Shown here: positions 8,028 through 15,278 of the stretch, piece by piece
How the letters are laid out: each line of letters starts with the position of its first letter
How positions within the stretch are numbered: position 1 is the first letter of the stretch
Assembly (NCBI GenBank): GCA_029224965.1
Contig: JAQXVO010000013.1
Location: forward strand, 1-64,000
DNA length: 64,000 nucleotides
Origin: Lachnospiraceae bacterium
GTDB lineage: Bacteria; Bacillota; Clostridia; Lachnospirales; Lachnospiraceae
Reading direction: 5' to 3'
Notes under the pieces: model-generated
What the model saw: only the letters and a program-made list of their open reading frames with translations
Database searches by the model: none
Told to the model about the DNA's origin: nothing
Translations under genes and position numbers: made by a program

Positions 8028-8054
8028 AAAAAACGCACCGGAAAATCCGATGCG
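8028..8054 (-). terminator. Terminator downstream of tRNA-Glu
   Basis: On the minus strand, a nine-base-pair stem (CGCATCGGA with TCCGGTGCG, one wobble) around a three-base loop is followed by six T residues. It begins 10 nt after the tRNA 3' end. Confidence 0.85.
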
Positions 8055-8063
8055 TAAAATGCG

Positions 8064-8135
8064 TAGTTCGTAGGGGAGTCGAACCCCTGTTTTCGCCGTG
8101 AGAGGGCGACGTCTTAGCCACTTGACCAACGAACC
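8064..8135 (-). tRNA. tRNA-Glu (anticodon CTC)
   Basis: The minus strand folds as a complete cloverleaf of 72 nt. The acceptor stem GGTTCGT pairs with ACGAACT (first pair G-U). The anticodon stem TCGCC/GGCGA holds loop CTCTCAC with anticodon CTC, reading GAG. The T arm is AGGGG-TTCGACT-CCCCT. The sequence resembles bacterial tRNA-Glu. The CCA end is not encoded (the DNA reads CGC after discriminator A). It is followed by its own terminator. Confidence 0.93.
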
Positions 8136-8453
8136 ATGACCCAGTCTATAAATAGACGACCCTTTGTCATGCCTTGGAATGATTTCCCAGTGACACGACA
8201 AAGATTATAATAAAGGATCTTCTTCTGAAATGCAAGTATTATTTTCGTGCACTGAAATAAAATTTTAACTTCCATCTTAAAATAAGGGGGTATTGATGTA
8301 TTCTGTGACAAGTCAAAAAAGTACAACACGAAGTTTGAAAACAGATTGATCGAAGGCAGGCATTTGTATTGCATCTCGATTGAAAACTGAGATAATAAAA
8401 GCATGGTATGACTTCTATAAGAAATGGAAAAAGGGATTGATAAGGAGAAAGCT

Positions 8454-8669
8454 ATGACTTGCGAAAATGTTTCCGAAAGAGAAAAGAAAATAATCAAAAG
8501 CGAGTGTCAGAAACACTCACATCAGCTCTACTATTGTCTGGGAAGAAACGGGGCAGGACGGCTTCTTGTAAAGTTTTTTGATCTGGAAGAAGATGCTGAA
8601 ATCTGGGCTGAAATCAATGCATCCAAAGTCGAAAAAAATCCGCTTTATAAAAAACTGGTCAAGAAATAA
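8454..8669 (+). CDS. Small unknown protein (71 aa)
   Basis: A 71-residue soluble, highly charged protein rich in Lys and Glu, with two cysteines (Cys3 and one in S-E-C-Q-K) and a central R-L-L-V-K-F-F-D-L-E-E-D segment. I do not recognise the family. The start at 8454 is supported by AAGGAG 6 nt upstream; an earlier in-frame ATG at 8424 lacks a site. The gene stands alone between the tRNA and a hairpin at 8704-8727. Confidence 0.55.
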   Translation: MTCENVSEREKKIIKSECQKHSHQLYYCLGRNGAGRLLVKFFDLEEDAEIWAEINASKVEKNPLYKKLVKK

Positions 8670-8703
8670 AGAGCAGGATAGGACCGGAAATGGAACAATA
8701 AAA

Positions 8704-8727
8704 AACCGAGGCTTTCATGCCTCGGTT
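8704..8727. terminator. Hairpin after the small unknown gene
   Basis: AACCGAGGC (8704-8712) pairs with GCCTCGGTT (8719-8727). The T run is strong only in minus-strand reading (seven A residues precede it on the plus strand); in the plus direction it is followed by TTGAGATTTC. It may work in both directions. Confidence 0.6.
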
Positions 8728-8890
8728 GAGATTTCGGGGAGTGCGGCGAGATTCCCATCTCGCCGCGGAGTTATGAAAAATTATATTAGCCTGTCAGCTA
8801 GTACATTTTCTATATATCATGACTTGTCTATACATGCAAGAGATTTCTGCTTATTTTATAAAAAATTTATAATTAACGGAGGAAAAGAAA

Positions 8891-9121
8891 GATGAGTCTT
8901 CAAATCCCTACTACAAGGAATTTTATGCAGATCCGGACGATAGCAGAGAAATGAGCGAAGACTGCCTGTATCTGAATATCTGGATGCCAGACGATGCTGA
9001 GGAGAAACAGCTCCCGGTGGCGGTCTATATTCATGGAGGCGGATTCGGCGGCGGCTACAGTTCAGAGATGGAATTCGATGGAGTTGCTTATTCCAGAAGA
9101 GGAGAGGATCAAAGAAGATGA
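8891..9121 (+). pseudogene. Remnant of a type B carboxylesterase
   Basis: A 77-codon open stretch reads M-S-E-D-C-L-Y-L-N-I-W-M-P followed by L-P-V-A-V-Y-I-H-G-G-G-F-G-G-G. These are the conserved N-terminal block and oxyanion-hole motif of type B carboxylesterases (para-nitrobenzyl esterase group). Those enzymes are about 500 residues and need a downstream G-E-S-A-G nucleophile elbow, which is absent. A RBS-like GGAGG and ATG at 8892 are in a different frame from the conserved part, so the 5' end is also damaged. It is a dead fragment bounded by the small unknown gene and the folT leader. Confidence 0.8.
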
Positions 9122-9131
9122 GATCTGTCTC

Positions 9132-9160
9132 TTGCGGAATAGAAATCTATGCGGTAAGAT
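9132..9160 (+). promoter_or_regulatory. Candidate promoter of the folT leader
   Basis: TTGCGG (9132-9137), a 17-nt spacer and TAAGAT (9155-9160) lie about 45 nt upstream of the riboswitch aptamer. Both boxes deviate from consensus. Confidence 0.4.
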
Positions 9161-9203
9161 ATAAGCTGTTATGAAAGAAGGGGTGAATTGCCCCGCAGAA
9201 AAA

Positions 9204-9300
9204 CGCAGAGTAGATGTCAAAGCGTAAAGTGCCCGGTGAACAGGGAGTTGTCATCGGGACGAAGGAAGAATCCGCGGTTTTGATGTCGCATCCCGCTGCT
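9204..9300 (+). promoter_or_regulatory. Tetrahydrofolate (THF) riboswitch aptamer
   Basis: The leader contains the conserved blocks of the THF riboswitch in order: GAGTAGATG (9208-9216), GCGTAAAGTG (9222-9231), GGTGAACAGGGAGTTGTCA (9235-9253), GGGACGAA (9256-9263), CGCGG (9273-9277) and GCATCCCGC (9288-9296). The closing stem is GCAG (9205-9208) with CTGC (9296-9299). The class senses reduced folates and usually controls folate transport genes, matching folT directly downstream. Confidence 0.9.
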
Positions 9301-9385
9301 ACATCAAGGCCTTTTGATTCAGCCGGATCCGTTGAATCTTAAAACCTCCGATGTAGTCCAAAGGAACTGCAAAGGAGGTTTTTTT
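9299..9385 (+). promoter_or_regulatory. folT expression platform: hairpin hiding the ribosome binding site
   Basis: AAACCTCC (9342-9349) can pair with GGAGGTTT (9374-9381), followed by a T run up to the ATG at 9386. The AGGAGG site of folT lies inside this stem, so the hairpin could end transcription and block initiation. CTACATC (9299-9305), directly after the aptamer closing stem, is perfectly complementary to GATGTAG (9350-9356) in the hairpin loop. This gives a possible alternative pairing. A further hairpin GATTCA/TGAATC lies at 9316-9338. Confidence 0.65.
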
Positions 9386-9931
9386 ATGTCCAGATTAAAA
9401 AATGTACAGACACTCACAATCAGCGCCATGCTGACAGCTCTGGCCATCGTCCTCGGCTTCTTTAAAATCCCGATTTCCAATCTGATCGAAATTCATTTCT
9501 CTTTTCTTCCTCTTGCTTTGGTGGGTCAGCTTTTTGGACCGGTTGTGTCAGGAATTGTGGGCATTCTGTCTGATCTCGGAAGTTATGTCGTAAAACCGAC
9601 AGGCCCCTTCTTCCCGGGCTTTACCATCAGTACTATGGTATCCGGTCTGATTTACGGTTTCGTTTTAAAGGGTAAGAAAATCACTGTCTGGAGGGCTTTT
9701 CTGAGCAAATTCCTAAATACCATTTTTGTCAGCTTCCTTTTAAATCCACTTTGGCTGTCCATTCTTTATGGCAATGGCTTCTGGGCTATTGTAGCAGCAC
9801 GCCTGCCAGGCGAGCTTGTCATGCTTCCCATCAATACAGCTATGATTTATCTTTTCCTCAAAGCTCTGGAAGCTGTCCGGCTTCAGCAGCGCTTCGGACT
9901 CTTTGCAGGAAAAAATTATAAAATAAAATAA
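9386..9931 (+). CDS. folT: Folate ECF transporter substrate-binding (S) component FolT
   Basis: A 181-residue integral membrane protein with about six hydrophobic segments. The S-component signature near the N-terminus (S-A-M-L-T-A-L-A-I-V-L-G) is used to contact the ECF T subunit. It should bind folates and work with shared EcfA/EcfA'/EcfT energising subunits encoded elsewhere. The ATG at 9386 is used because AAAGGAGG precedes it by 7 nt; the open frame upstream runs through the riboswitch. The THF riboswitch in the leader strongly supports folate as substrate. Confidence 0.92.
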   Translation: MSRLKNVQTLTISAMLTALAIVLGFFKIPISNLIEIHFSFLPLALVGQLFGPVVSGIVGILSDLGSYVVKPTGPFFPGFTISTMVSGLIYGFVLKGKKITVWRAFLSKFLNTIFVSFLLNPLWLSILYGNGFWAIVAARLPGELVMLPINTAMIYLFLKALEAVRLQQRFGLFAGKNYKIK

Positions 9932-9966
9932 CAAATATTTAACGAAATAATAAGAGGGAATATAAA

Positions 9967-10242
9967 ATGAAAAACATTTCTTTCCAGGAAGCTGAACGAC
10001 TCCTGACCGGCCGGCTTATGGGAATCTACGGCATTGGTCAGGGCAGAAAGGCGGCAGGGGTCCTTCTTCCGGCTATTTTCAGAGACTTTCGAAAGGTATT
10101 AAAGGATCATGAAGGAGAGGAAACCTCGGAAACCTATAAATCAGAGGATAGAAAAGCAGAGATTATTCTGACCGGAATTCGATTAGCAGGGAAGAGCAGT
10201 CTTACAAGGATCGTTTTTAATGGACTGGAGATTGAAATCTGA
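9967..10242 (+). CDS. Unknown 91-aa protein downstream of folT
   Basis: A 91-residue soluble protein starting M-K-N-I-S-F-Q-E-A-E-R-L-L, with a basic/hydrophobic middle and a charged linker. It lies 35 nt after folT with GAGGGAA before its ATG, and a terminator follows, so it is probably in the folT operon and under the THF riboswitch. I do not recognise it. It does not look like FolC or other folate enzymes and could be a remnant or a lineage-specific gene. Confidence 0.5.
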   Translation: MKNISFQEAERLLTGRLMGIYGIGQGRKAAGVLLPAIFRDFRKVLKDHEGEETSETYKSEDRKAEIILTGIRLAGKSSLTRIVFNGLEIEI

Positions 10243-10273
10243 GAAGCCGTTTCTATATTGTATATTTCTATAA

Positions 10274-10336
10274 AAAGCAGTTTCCATTCGGTTAGATCGG
10301 CCAAGTGAAAACTGCTTTCTATTTTTTCTTAAATGG
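10274..10336 (+). terminator. Terminator of the folT operon
   Basis: AAAGCAGTTT (10274-10283) pairs with AAACTGCTTT (10318-10327), followed by CTATTTTTTC. It ends the two-gene folT unit. Confidence 0.8.
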
Positions 10337-10382
10337 ATATAGCAGCTGATATAAGAATTGCCTTGTTTTTCATATCTCTACA

Positions 10383-11192
10383 TCAAAGTATTACAGGATC
10401 AAGGCTTCCATAAACCATGAATTTCATGTGTGGATTCGTTTTTGCCATATTCTGTATGCCGTCGGCATAAACCGGGAAGGGTTCATCGCCATGATTGCCA
10501 CTGTCAAGAATATGCTTGGCAGCTGCTTCCATGGTTGGAAAGATTTCAAGTACTCTGTCTCCATTGGAGAGCTGTTCGATCCGATAGTAGAGACGGTCAT
10601 TGTCGGCAGGAATCCGGGCAGCATAGCCGGGGAGAATAGAACCATAGAGATTCCGTTTGAGGTTCAGGTGGAGATCGTGGCGGATGGCCTTAAGGTCTTT
10701 TAAACTGTAATGGGATGGATCCATCGATCCTTTGTTATCTGAGTGGCTGCTGCTGGGATTTGAATCTAGGCTTTCTACAAGTGCAGAAACACTGCAGTAA
10801 GCGTCTGTCAGAGCCATTCTTCGAACATTTTTTAGACGCAGCAGAGAGCCCTTGGCAAAGCGGACAATCTGACCATATTTGCTGGCTATGCCCTTCGATG
10901 CATAGGAATAAACATCGTAATCGGTAATTGTGTCAAAAAGATTTACATTTTCTACAAAATGAGCCTGACGGGGTGTCTTTTTTTCAATAGTAAAAGATGC
11001 CCAGGCTGCGTTTTGGAAATTGCCATGAAGATCAATGGCTGATACTGTGACATAACCCATGACACTGTTTCCTTCCATATAAGCCTTGAGAGGGAGTGCC
11101 GGAGGATTGATCAGGTTATATCCGCGGATGATGCCTTCGAGCTCTGTGACGGAGCCCAGGGGATGCTTTTCTATAACAGTGAAGTAGAACAT
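10383..11192 (-). CDS. Unknown soluble protein (269 aa)
   Basis: A 269-residue protein without signal peptide or clear membrane segment and no motif I recognise. It has a mixed alpha/beta-looking N-terminal half, a Ser/His-rich break near residues 145-160 (N-P-S-S-S-H-S-D-N-K) and a C-terminal part with M-E-A-A-A-K-H-I-L. A good RBS (AAAGGAAAGG) precedes the ATG at 11192. It is a single gene between the folT operon (convergent) and the MATE gene (same strand, 141 nt upstream). Codon use looks like its neighbours, so it is probably a real gene. Confidence 0.6.
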   Translation of the reverse strand: MFYFTVIEKHPLGSVTELEGIIRGYNLINPPALPLKAYMEGNSVMGYVTVSAIDLHGNFQNAAWASFTIEKKTPRQAHFVENVNLFDTITDYDVYSYASKGIASKYGQIVRFAKGSLLRLKNVRRMALTDAYCSVSALVESLDSNPSSSHSDNKGSMDPSHYSLKDLKAIRHDLHLNLKRNLYGSILPGYAARIPADNDRLYYRIEQLSNGDRVLEIFPTMEAAAKHILDSGNHGDEPFPVYADGIQNMAKTNPHMKFMVYGSLDPVIL

Positions 11193-11333
11193 ATGCCTTT
11201 CCTTTCTATTATTTCAATCTGATTTTTCAGACGGAATTCGATCAATGAATCAATGTTATCTGAAGACTTTATTTGAACTTTCGGAGTCAGTTTTTCAAAT
11301 CAGATTCCGTTTTTCTCGCAGAGACTTCCTGCA

Positions 11334-12722
11334 TTATCTTTCGGTCAATGATTCCGCCCAGCTTTCCATCTTCTTCAGGATTCTCGGCTGGCGGATCAGG
11401 TAGTAGACGATAATGACGGCCGCGGTCAGGAAGTAGCTAATGGGGTAGCTGGCTAGGATCAGCTTCAGTGAACTGTTTCTTACGATGACCAGGAGCCAGA
11501 CGGCACGGAAAGCGCAGATGCCGACCAGGTTGGCGATGGTTGAGAAAAGGACGTCATTTTCGGCCCGGAGAACCGATGACAGGATCTCGATAAAGCAGAA
11601 AACCCAGTAGAAGGGTGCAATGGACATGGCCATGATCCGTCCGATCTGGATGACATCCGGGCTGGAGTCAAAGAGACGGACCAGATAGGGCGCCGTCAGA
11701 ACTACGATAAAGCCTGCGACAATGGCAGCAATGATTTCGATAACTAGGACCTCGCGGCTGGCCTTTTTAATCCGGTCAGCCTTCCGGGCACCGTAATTCT
11801 GACCGACGAAGGTTGTGATCGAGATGCTGAAGGCCTGGTTGATGAGCCACCAGACGACATCGATTCGGCCATAGGCTGTCCAAGCGGCGATGGTGTCCAC
11901 ACCAAAGCTGTTGATTGATGACTGTAGGATCATATTGGAGATCGAAAACATGGATGATGCGATGGCTGTCGGGAAGCCAATTCGTAAAATGCGGACCAGG
12001 ATGCTGTAATGGATGCGGATTTCCCGGAATTTAAGCTCCATGCCAGGTGTCTTTTTCTTCAGAAGATATGTCACGGCAGCGGCAGAGAAGGCCTGAGAGA
12101 TGACGGTTGCGATGGCCGCACCGAGAACGCCCATGGAAAAGCCTGCTACAAAGAGCAGGTCCAGGACGATATTAACAAGGCTTGCCATAATTAAAATATA
12201 GAGCGGCCGCCGGGAGTCTCCGATGGCGCGAAGGATGCCGGTTCCCATGTTGTAGATCAGGGTGAAAATCAGACCGGCCATGAGGATTCTGACATAGCTG
12301 GCGGAGTCCTTCATCAGAGTATCCGGCGTCTGCAGAAGACGGAGCAGGGGATTGCAGAAAATGATTCCCAGGATGCCGAGCACAATGCCGCCGATCATGG
12401 AGAAGGCATAGGCTGTATGCAAGGTGCTGTTGACGTGCTCCTTGTCTTCCGCACCGAAATACTGGGCGATGATGACGCTGGCACCGGAGGACAGACCGGT
12501 AAAGAAGGTGAAGATGAAATTCACGATCTGGCCGGAGGATCCGCCGACAGAAGCCAGGGCCTCGGAGCCTGCAAACTGGCCGACGACAACTGCATCGACG
12601 GTGTTGTATAATTGCTGGAAGACGGCACCGATCAGGATGGGGAAGAAAAAGAAGAGGATTTCTCTCCAGATGGGGCCGGTGGTGAGTGTGATATTTTTTG
12701 CTTTCTTATCGGATGGATTCAT
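11334..12722 (-). CDS. MATE-family efflux transporter
   Basis: A 462-residue polytopic membrane protein with about 12 hydrophobic segments in two similar halves. The N-half has I-L-I-G-A-V-F-Q-Q-L-Y-N-T-V-D-A-V-V-V-G and the C-half A-I-A-S-S-M-F-S-I-S-N-M-I-L-Q, typical of MATE (MatE) cation-coupled drug/metabolite antiporters. Length and Q-Q-L-Y-N-T-V-D-A motif match the Clostridial NorM-like group. It is divergently oriented to the PD-(D/E)XK gene with 114 bp between them. The substrate cannot be told from sequence. Confidence 0.9.
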   Translation of the reverse strand: MNPSDKKAKNITLTTGPIWREILFFFFPILIGAVFQQLYNTVDAVVVGQFAGSEALASVGGSSGQIVNFIFTFFTGLSSGASVIIAQYFGAEDKEHVNSTLHTAYAFSMIGGIVLGILGIIFCNPLLRLLQTPDTLMKDSASYVRILMAGLIFTLIYNMGTGILRAIGDSRRPLYILIMASLVNIVLDLLFVAGFSMGVLGAAIATVISQAFSAAAVTYLLKKKTPGMELKFREIRIHYSILVRILRIGFPTAIASSMFSISNMILQSSINSFGVDTIAAWTAYGRIDVVWWLINQAFSISITTFVGQNYGARKADRIKKASREVLVIEIIAAIVAGFIVVLTAPYLVRLFDSSPDVIQIGRIMAMSIAPFYWVFCFIEILSSVLRAENDVLFSTIANLVGICAFRAVWLLVIVRNSSLKLILASYPISYFLTAAVIIVYYLIRQPRILKKMESWAESLTER

Positions 12723-12836
12723 AATTTAGAAGGATCCTTTCGAATTTCATATTTATATGAAAAGACAACGACTCTATACTATCGCGTAGTCGGATAAAAT
12801 AGCAAGCAGAAGACAGGGAAAACAAGGAATTTCTTA

Positions 12837-13490
12837 ATGATACATGATAAGGATATGAGGGAACCCCTCTTTGACTATCTGGATGAAAAGCTGGGGAAGA
12901 GCCGGATTTTCGAGGAAAAGGTCATCGGAAAGGCCCGGGCGGACCTGATGGTGGTCCTGCCGGAGGAGGTCTGGGGCCTGGAAATCAAAAGCGATGCAGA
13001 CAATTACAGCCGTCTTGCCGATCAGGTGACCGAGTACGACCGCTATTTCGACCGGAACCTGGTCGTGGTCGGGTCCAGTCATGCCAGCCATGTGACCGAA
13101 CATGTTCCGGATTACTGGGGCATTCTGTCCGTAGAATTTCTGCCAGAGGAAGACCGCTTTGACTTCTATCTCCTCCGCGAGCCTCAGAAGAACCCCCATC
13201 GGAGCATGAAACGGAAGATGAGTCTTCTATGGCGGCCGGAACTTGCCCATATTCAGGAGATCCACGGCATGCCGGCTTTAAAGAATCTGAGCAAGCTTCA
13301 TGTCCGAAACCGGATCCTCGAGGATGTGCCGGAGGAAATCCTGCAGGAGGATATCAGTAACGAATTATTTGAACGCGATTATTCGACCATTCAGGAGCGG
13401 ATTGACGACTACCGTGTAGAAAACGGACGGAAACCGCGCCAGAAGAGGCCCGTAAAGAAAAGAAAATACAGACCGAAATTCAAGGTTTAG
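12837..13490 (+). CDS. sce7726-like PD-(D/E)XK-type protein
   Basis: A 217-residue protein resembling the sce7726 family. The N-terminal D-x-D-x-R-x-P-L-F-D-Y-L start is followed by a nuclease-like core with Asp36 (A-R-A-D-L-M-V-V), Glu49-Ile-Lys51 (L-E-I-K-S-D) and a Q-V-T-E-Y-D-R-Y helix, then L-V-V-V-G-S-S-H-A-S-H-V. Asp plus ExK is the catalytic signature of the PD-(D/E)XK nuclease superfamily. The C-terminus is strongly basic (R-P-V-K-K-R-K-Y-R-P-K-F-K), consistent with nucleic acid binding. Cellular role is not established. It stands alone, with no methylase or other defence gene beside it. Confidence 0.75.
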   Translation: MIHDKDMREPLFDYLDEKLGKSRIFEEKVIGKARADLMVVLPEEVWGLEIKSDADNYSRLADQVTEYDRYFDRNLVVVGSSHASHVTEHVPDYWGILSVEFLPEEDRFDFYLLREPQKNPHRSMKRKMSLLWRPELAHIQEIHGMPALKNLSKLHVRNRILEDVPEEILQEDISNELFERDYSTIQERIDDYRVENGRKPRQKRPVKKRKYRPKFKV

Positions 13491-13616
13491 AAAGATCATA
13501 AAAAAGTTCACAAACCCTTAAGGGAATGAACACAATTTGAACACAGAAATTTCCTATCATTATCAATGTCGAAAGGAACAAATCCCTTTCAAATTTTCAT
13601 AATCCTCCCCCATACG

Positions 13617-13648
13617 AACCGGTGCAGTGATGCATCGGTTTATTTTTT
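13617..13648 (+). terminator. Terminator of the PD-(D/E)XK gene
   Basis: AACCGGTGCA pairs with TGCATCGGTT (one wobble) around GTGA, then TATTTTTT. It lies 127 nt after the stop codon. Confidence 0.75.
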
Positions 13649-13655
13649 CATTTCA

Positions 13656-13684
13656 TTGACATAAAACTTGAATGATGCTAGTAT
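13656..13684 (+). promoter_or_regulatory. Promoter ahead of the kinase-aminotransferase operon
   Basis: A perfect TTGACA (13656-13661), a 17-nt spacer ending TGC, then TAGTAT (13679-13684). It lies 176 nt upstream of the ATG at 13860, with two terminator-type hairpins in between. Confidence 0.75.
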
Positions 13685-13709
13685 GAACTAAATTAATTCG
13701 ATGACAAAG

Positions 13710-13743
13710 GAGCCATTGCAGATCTTGCAGTGGCTCTTTTTTA
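13710..13743 (+). terminator. First leader hairpin (attenuator-type)
   Basis: An eleven-base-pair stem (13710-13720 with 13726-13736, loop GATCT) is followed by seven T residues. It starts only about 20 nt after the expected transcription start, so it would terminate a transcript of about 50 nt unless it is prevented from forming. Confidence 0.8.
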
Positions 13744-13751
13744 TGGACAAA

Positions 13752-13787
13752 GGCGTCCTTTCCTGTCCGGGAGAGGGCGCCTTTTTT
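13752..13787 (+). terminator. Second leader hairpin (attenuator-type)
   Basis: GGCGTCCT (13752-13759) pairs with AGGGCGCC (13774-13781) with one wobble, followed by six T residues. Like the first hairpin it is preceded by G-A-C-AAAGG, so the two look like repeats of one design. Confidence 0.75.
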
Positions 13788-13859
13788 CATGGAGTTCAAA
13801 AGATTCTCTGGAATTCGGAAGGATCTTTGGAGCCATGAAATATTTGAAAGGAGCAGGCT

Positions 13860-15107
13860 ATGACATTTGATGATCTTTCTTTTGCAGAGAAGCTGGAACA
13901 TCTGGAACGGGTTGCCCACAGGGCGCTTCCTCTCTGGGGATTTCCCAAGGATTCCCATATTCGTCTTCTGAATTTTACCGAGAATGCGACCTATCTCATT
14001 GAGCCGGGCGACGGCAGCAAGGTCATTATGAGAGTTCACCGTCTGCCCTATGTCTCCATGGATTCGATCCGGACCGAGCTTTCCTGGATGAAGGCCCTGC
14101 GGGAGGAAACCGATCTGTCTCTTCCGGAAGTCATCCCCATGAAGGATGGAAATCTGATCGCTACGATTGCTACCGAGAAGCTTCATGAGGAAAGACATGT
14201 GGTCTGCTTTACATTTGCCGAAGGGAAACCGCCGGTCGACTCATCTGACGGGAACGGCGATGTCGGAGCCATGATCGCAAAGATCGAGAAGATTCCGGAT
14301 TCCATTACCATTCCCGTATTCAAGGGCGCAGCGGTGCTTTCCGATGCCATCGGTCTCCATCAGCACGGGAGCAGAATGCAGGAAGCGGATCGGCAGGTTT
14401 ATCGGACCGTCGGTTCCATTATGGCGAAGATGCATCTGCAGTCTTTGGGCTGGAAGAAGCCGGAATTTTACCGGCGGATAACCTGGGATTTCGACGGGAC
14501 TTTCGGAAAGAAGAATAACTTCTATGATGTCTCCTATGCTGACCGGAAGTGGCTGTCCGCCCATGATATCGATATCCTGGACCGGGCTCGGGAGACCATT
14601 CGCTGCCGGCTTGCTCTCTACGGTGAGGGACGGCAGCGCTACGGCATGATTCACAGTGATCTTCGAACCGCAAACCTCCTCTATGATGGAAAGACCATGA
14701 CCGTCCTCGATTTCGATGACTGCGGCATGGGCTGGTACATGTACGATATCGCCGGAGCCGTTGCCCTGATGGAGCACCGGTCAGACCTGTCCGAGATCGT
14801 GGATGAAATTCTGAAAGGCTACGAAAGCATCCGTCCTCTGGATGAGGCTGACAAGAAAGAGATCCCGACCTTTATTATGATGCGCCGGATCGGAATGCTG
14901 CAGAGTCTGATCTGCCGGATTGGCTGCGTGATGGGAGGAAGTGGAGAGGCCTGCGAGCTGACACCGGAAATCCTGGCCTTCTATGCCAAGGGAACGGTCC
15001 GCCTTGCTGAGCGCTATATCGAGGAATATGGCGAGAGGGTTTACAAGACTTATGCAATTTCGGCAAGGCAGAGAATGCAGCATGTACTGACACCTTATGT
15101 TATCTGA
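13860..15107 (+). CDS. APH-family phosphotransferase (small-molecule kinase)
   Basis: A 415-residue protein of the aminoglycoside phosphotransferase/choline kinase fold. The ATP lobe has N-F-T-E-N-A-T-Y-L-I and V-I-M-R-V-H. The catalytic loop is M-I-H-S-D-L-R-T-A-N-L-L (Brenner-type HxDxxxxN) and the metal-binding strand is V-L-D-F-D-D-C-G-M-G-W. It should transfer phosphate to a hydroxyl of a small metabolite. The closest setting I know is kinases that act with PLP enzymes on amino alcohols such as hydroxylysine; an antibiotic target is less likely given the neighbours. It is the first gene of an apparent operon with a class III aminotransferase and a GtrA-like protein, behind a promoter with two leader terminators. 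Confidence 0.8.
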   Translation: MTFDDLSFAEKLEHLERVAHRALPLWGFPKDSHIRLLNFTENATYLIEPGDGSKVIMRVHRLPYVSMDSIRTELSWMKALREETDLSLPEVIPMKDGNLIATIATEKLHEERHVVCFTFAEGKPPVDSSDGNGDVGAMIAKIEKIPDSITIPVFKGAAVLSDAIGLHQHGSRMQEADRQVYRTVGSIMAKMHLQSLGWKKPEFYRRITWDFDGTFGKKNNFYDVSYADRKWLSAHDIDILDRARETIRCRLALYGEGRQRYGMIHSDLRTANLLYDGKTMTVLDFDDCGMGWYMYDIAGAVALMEHRSDLSEIVDEILKGYESIRPLDEADKKEIPTFIMMRRIGMLQSLICRIGCVMGGSGEACELTPEILAFYAKGTVRLAERYIEEYGERVYKTYAISARQRMQHVLTPYVI

Positions 15108-15278
15108 TTGGATCATGGCAGAGGCCGTCTGTGAAATATAGACCGGAGGCAGAAGTATGGTAAGGCCTCGAAGAAGGAAGGGGTCTACATTTGAAAATAC
15201 GCCAGAGACAGTATTACAGATCATATCCCGATAGGAAAACTGGTTTAAATTTAGAAGCATTCAAGAAGGAGACTGGTT

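Noticed and set aside
13701-13838. 45-codon leader peptide through the two hairpins before the APH kinase
   Set aside because: No ribosome binding site, and the codons are just the hairpin and T-run sequences. It remains only a weak possibility.
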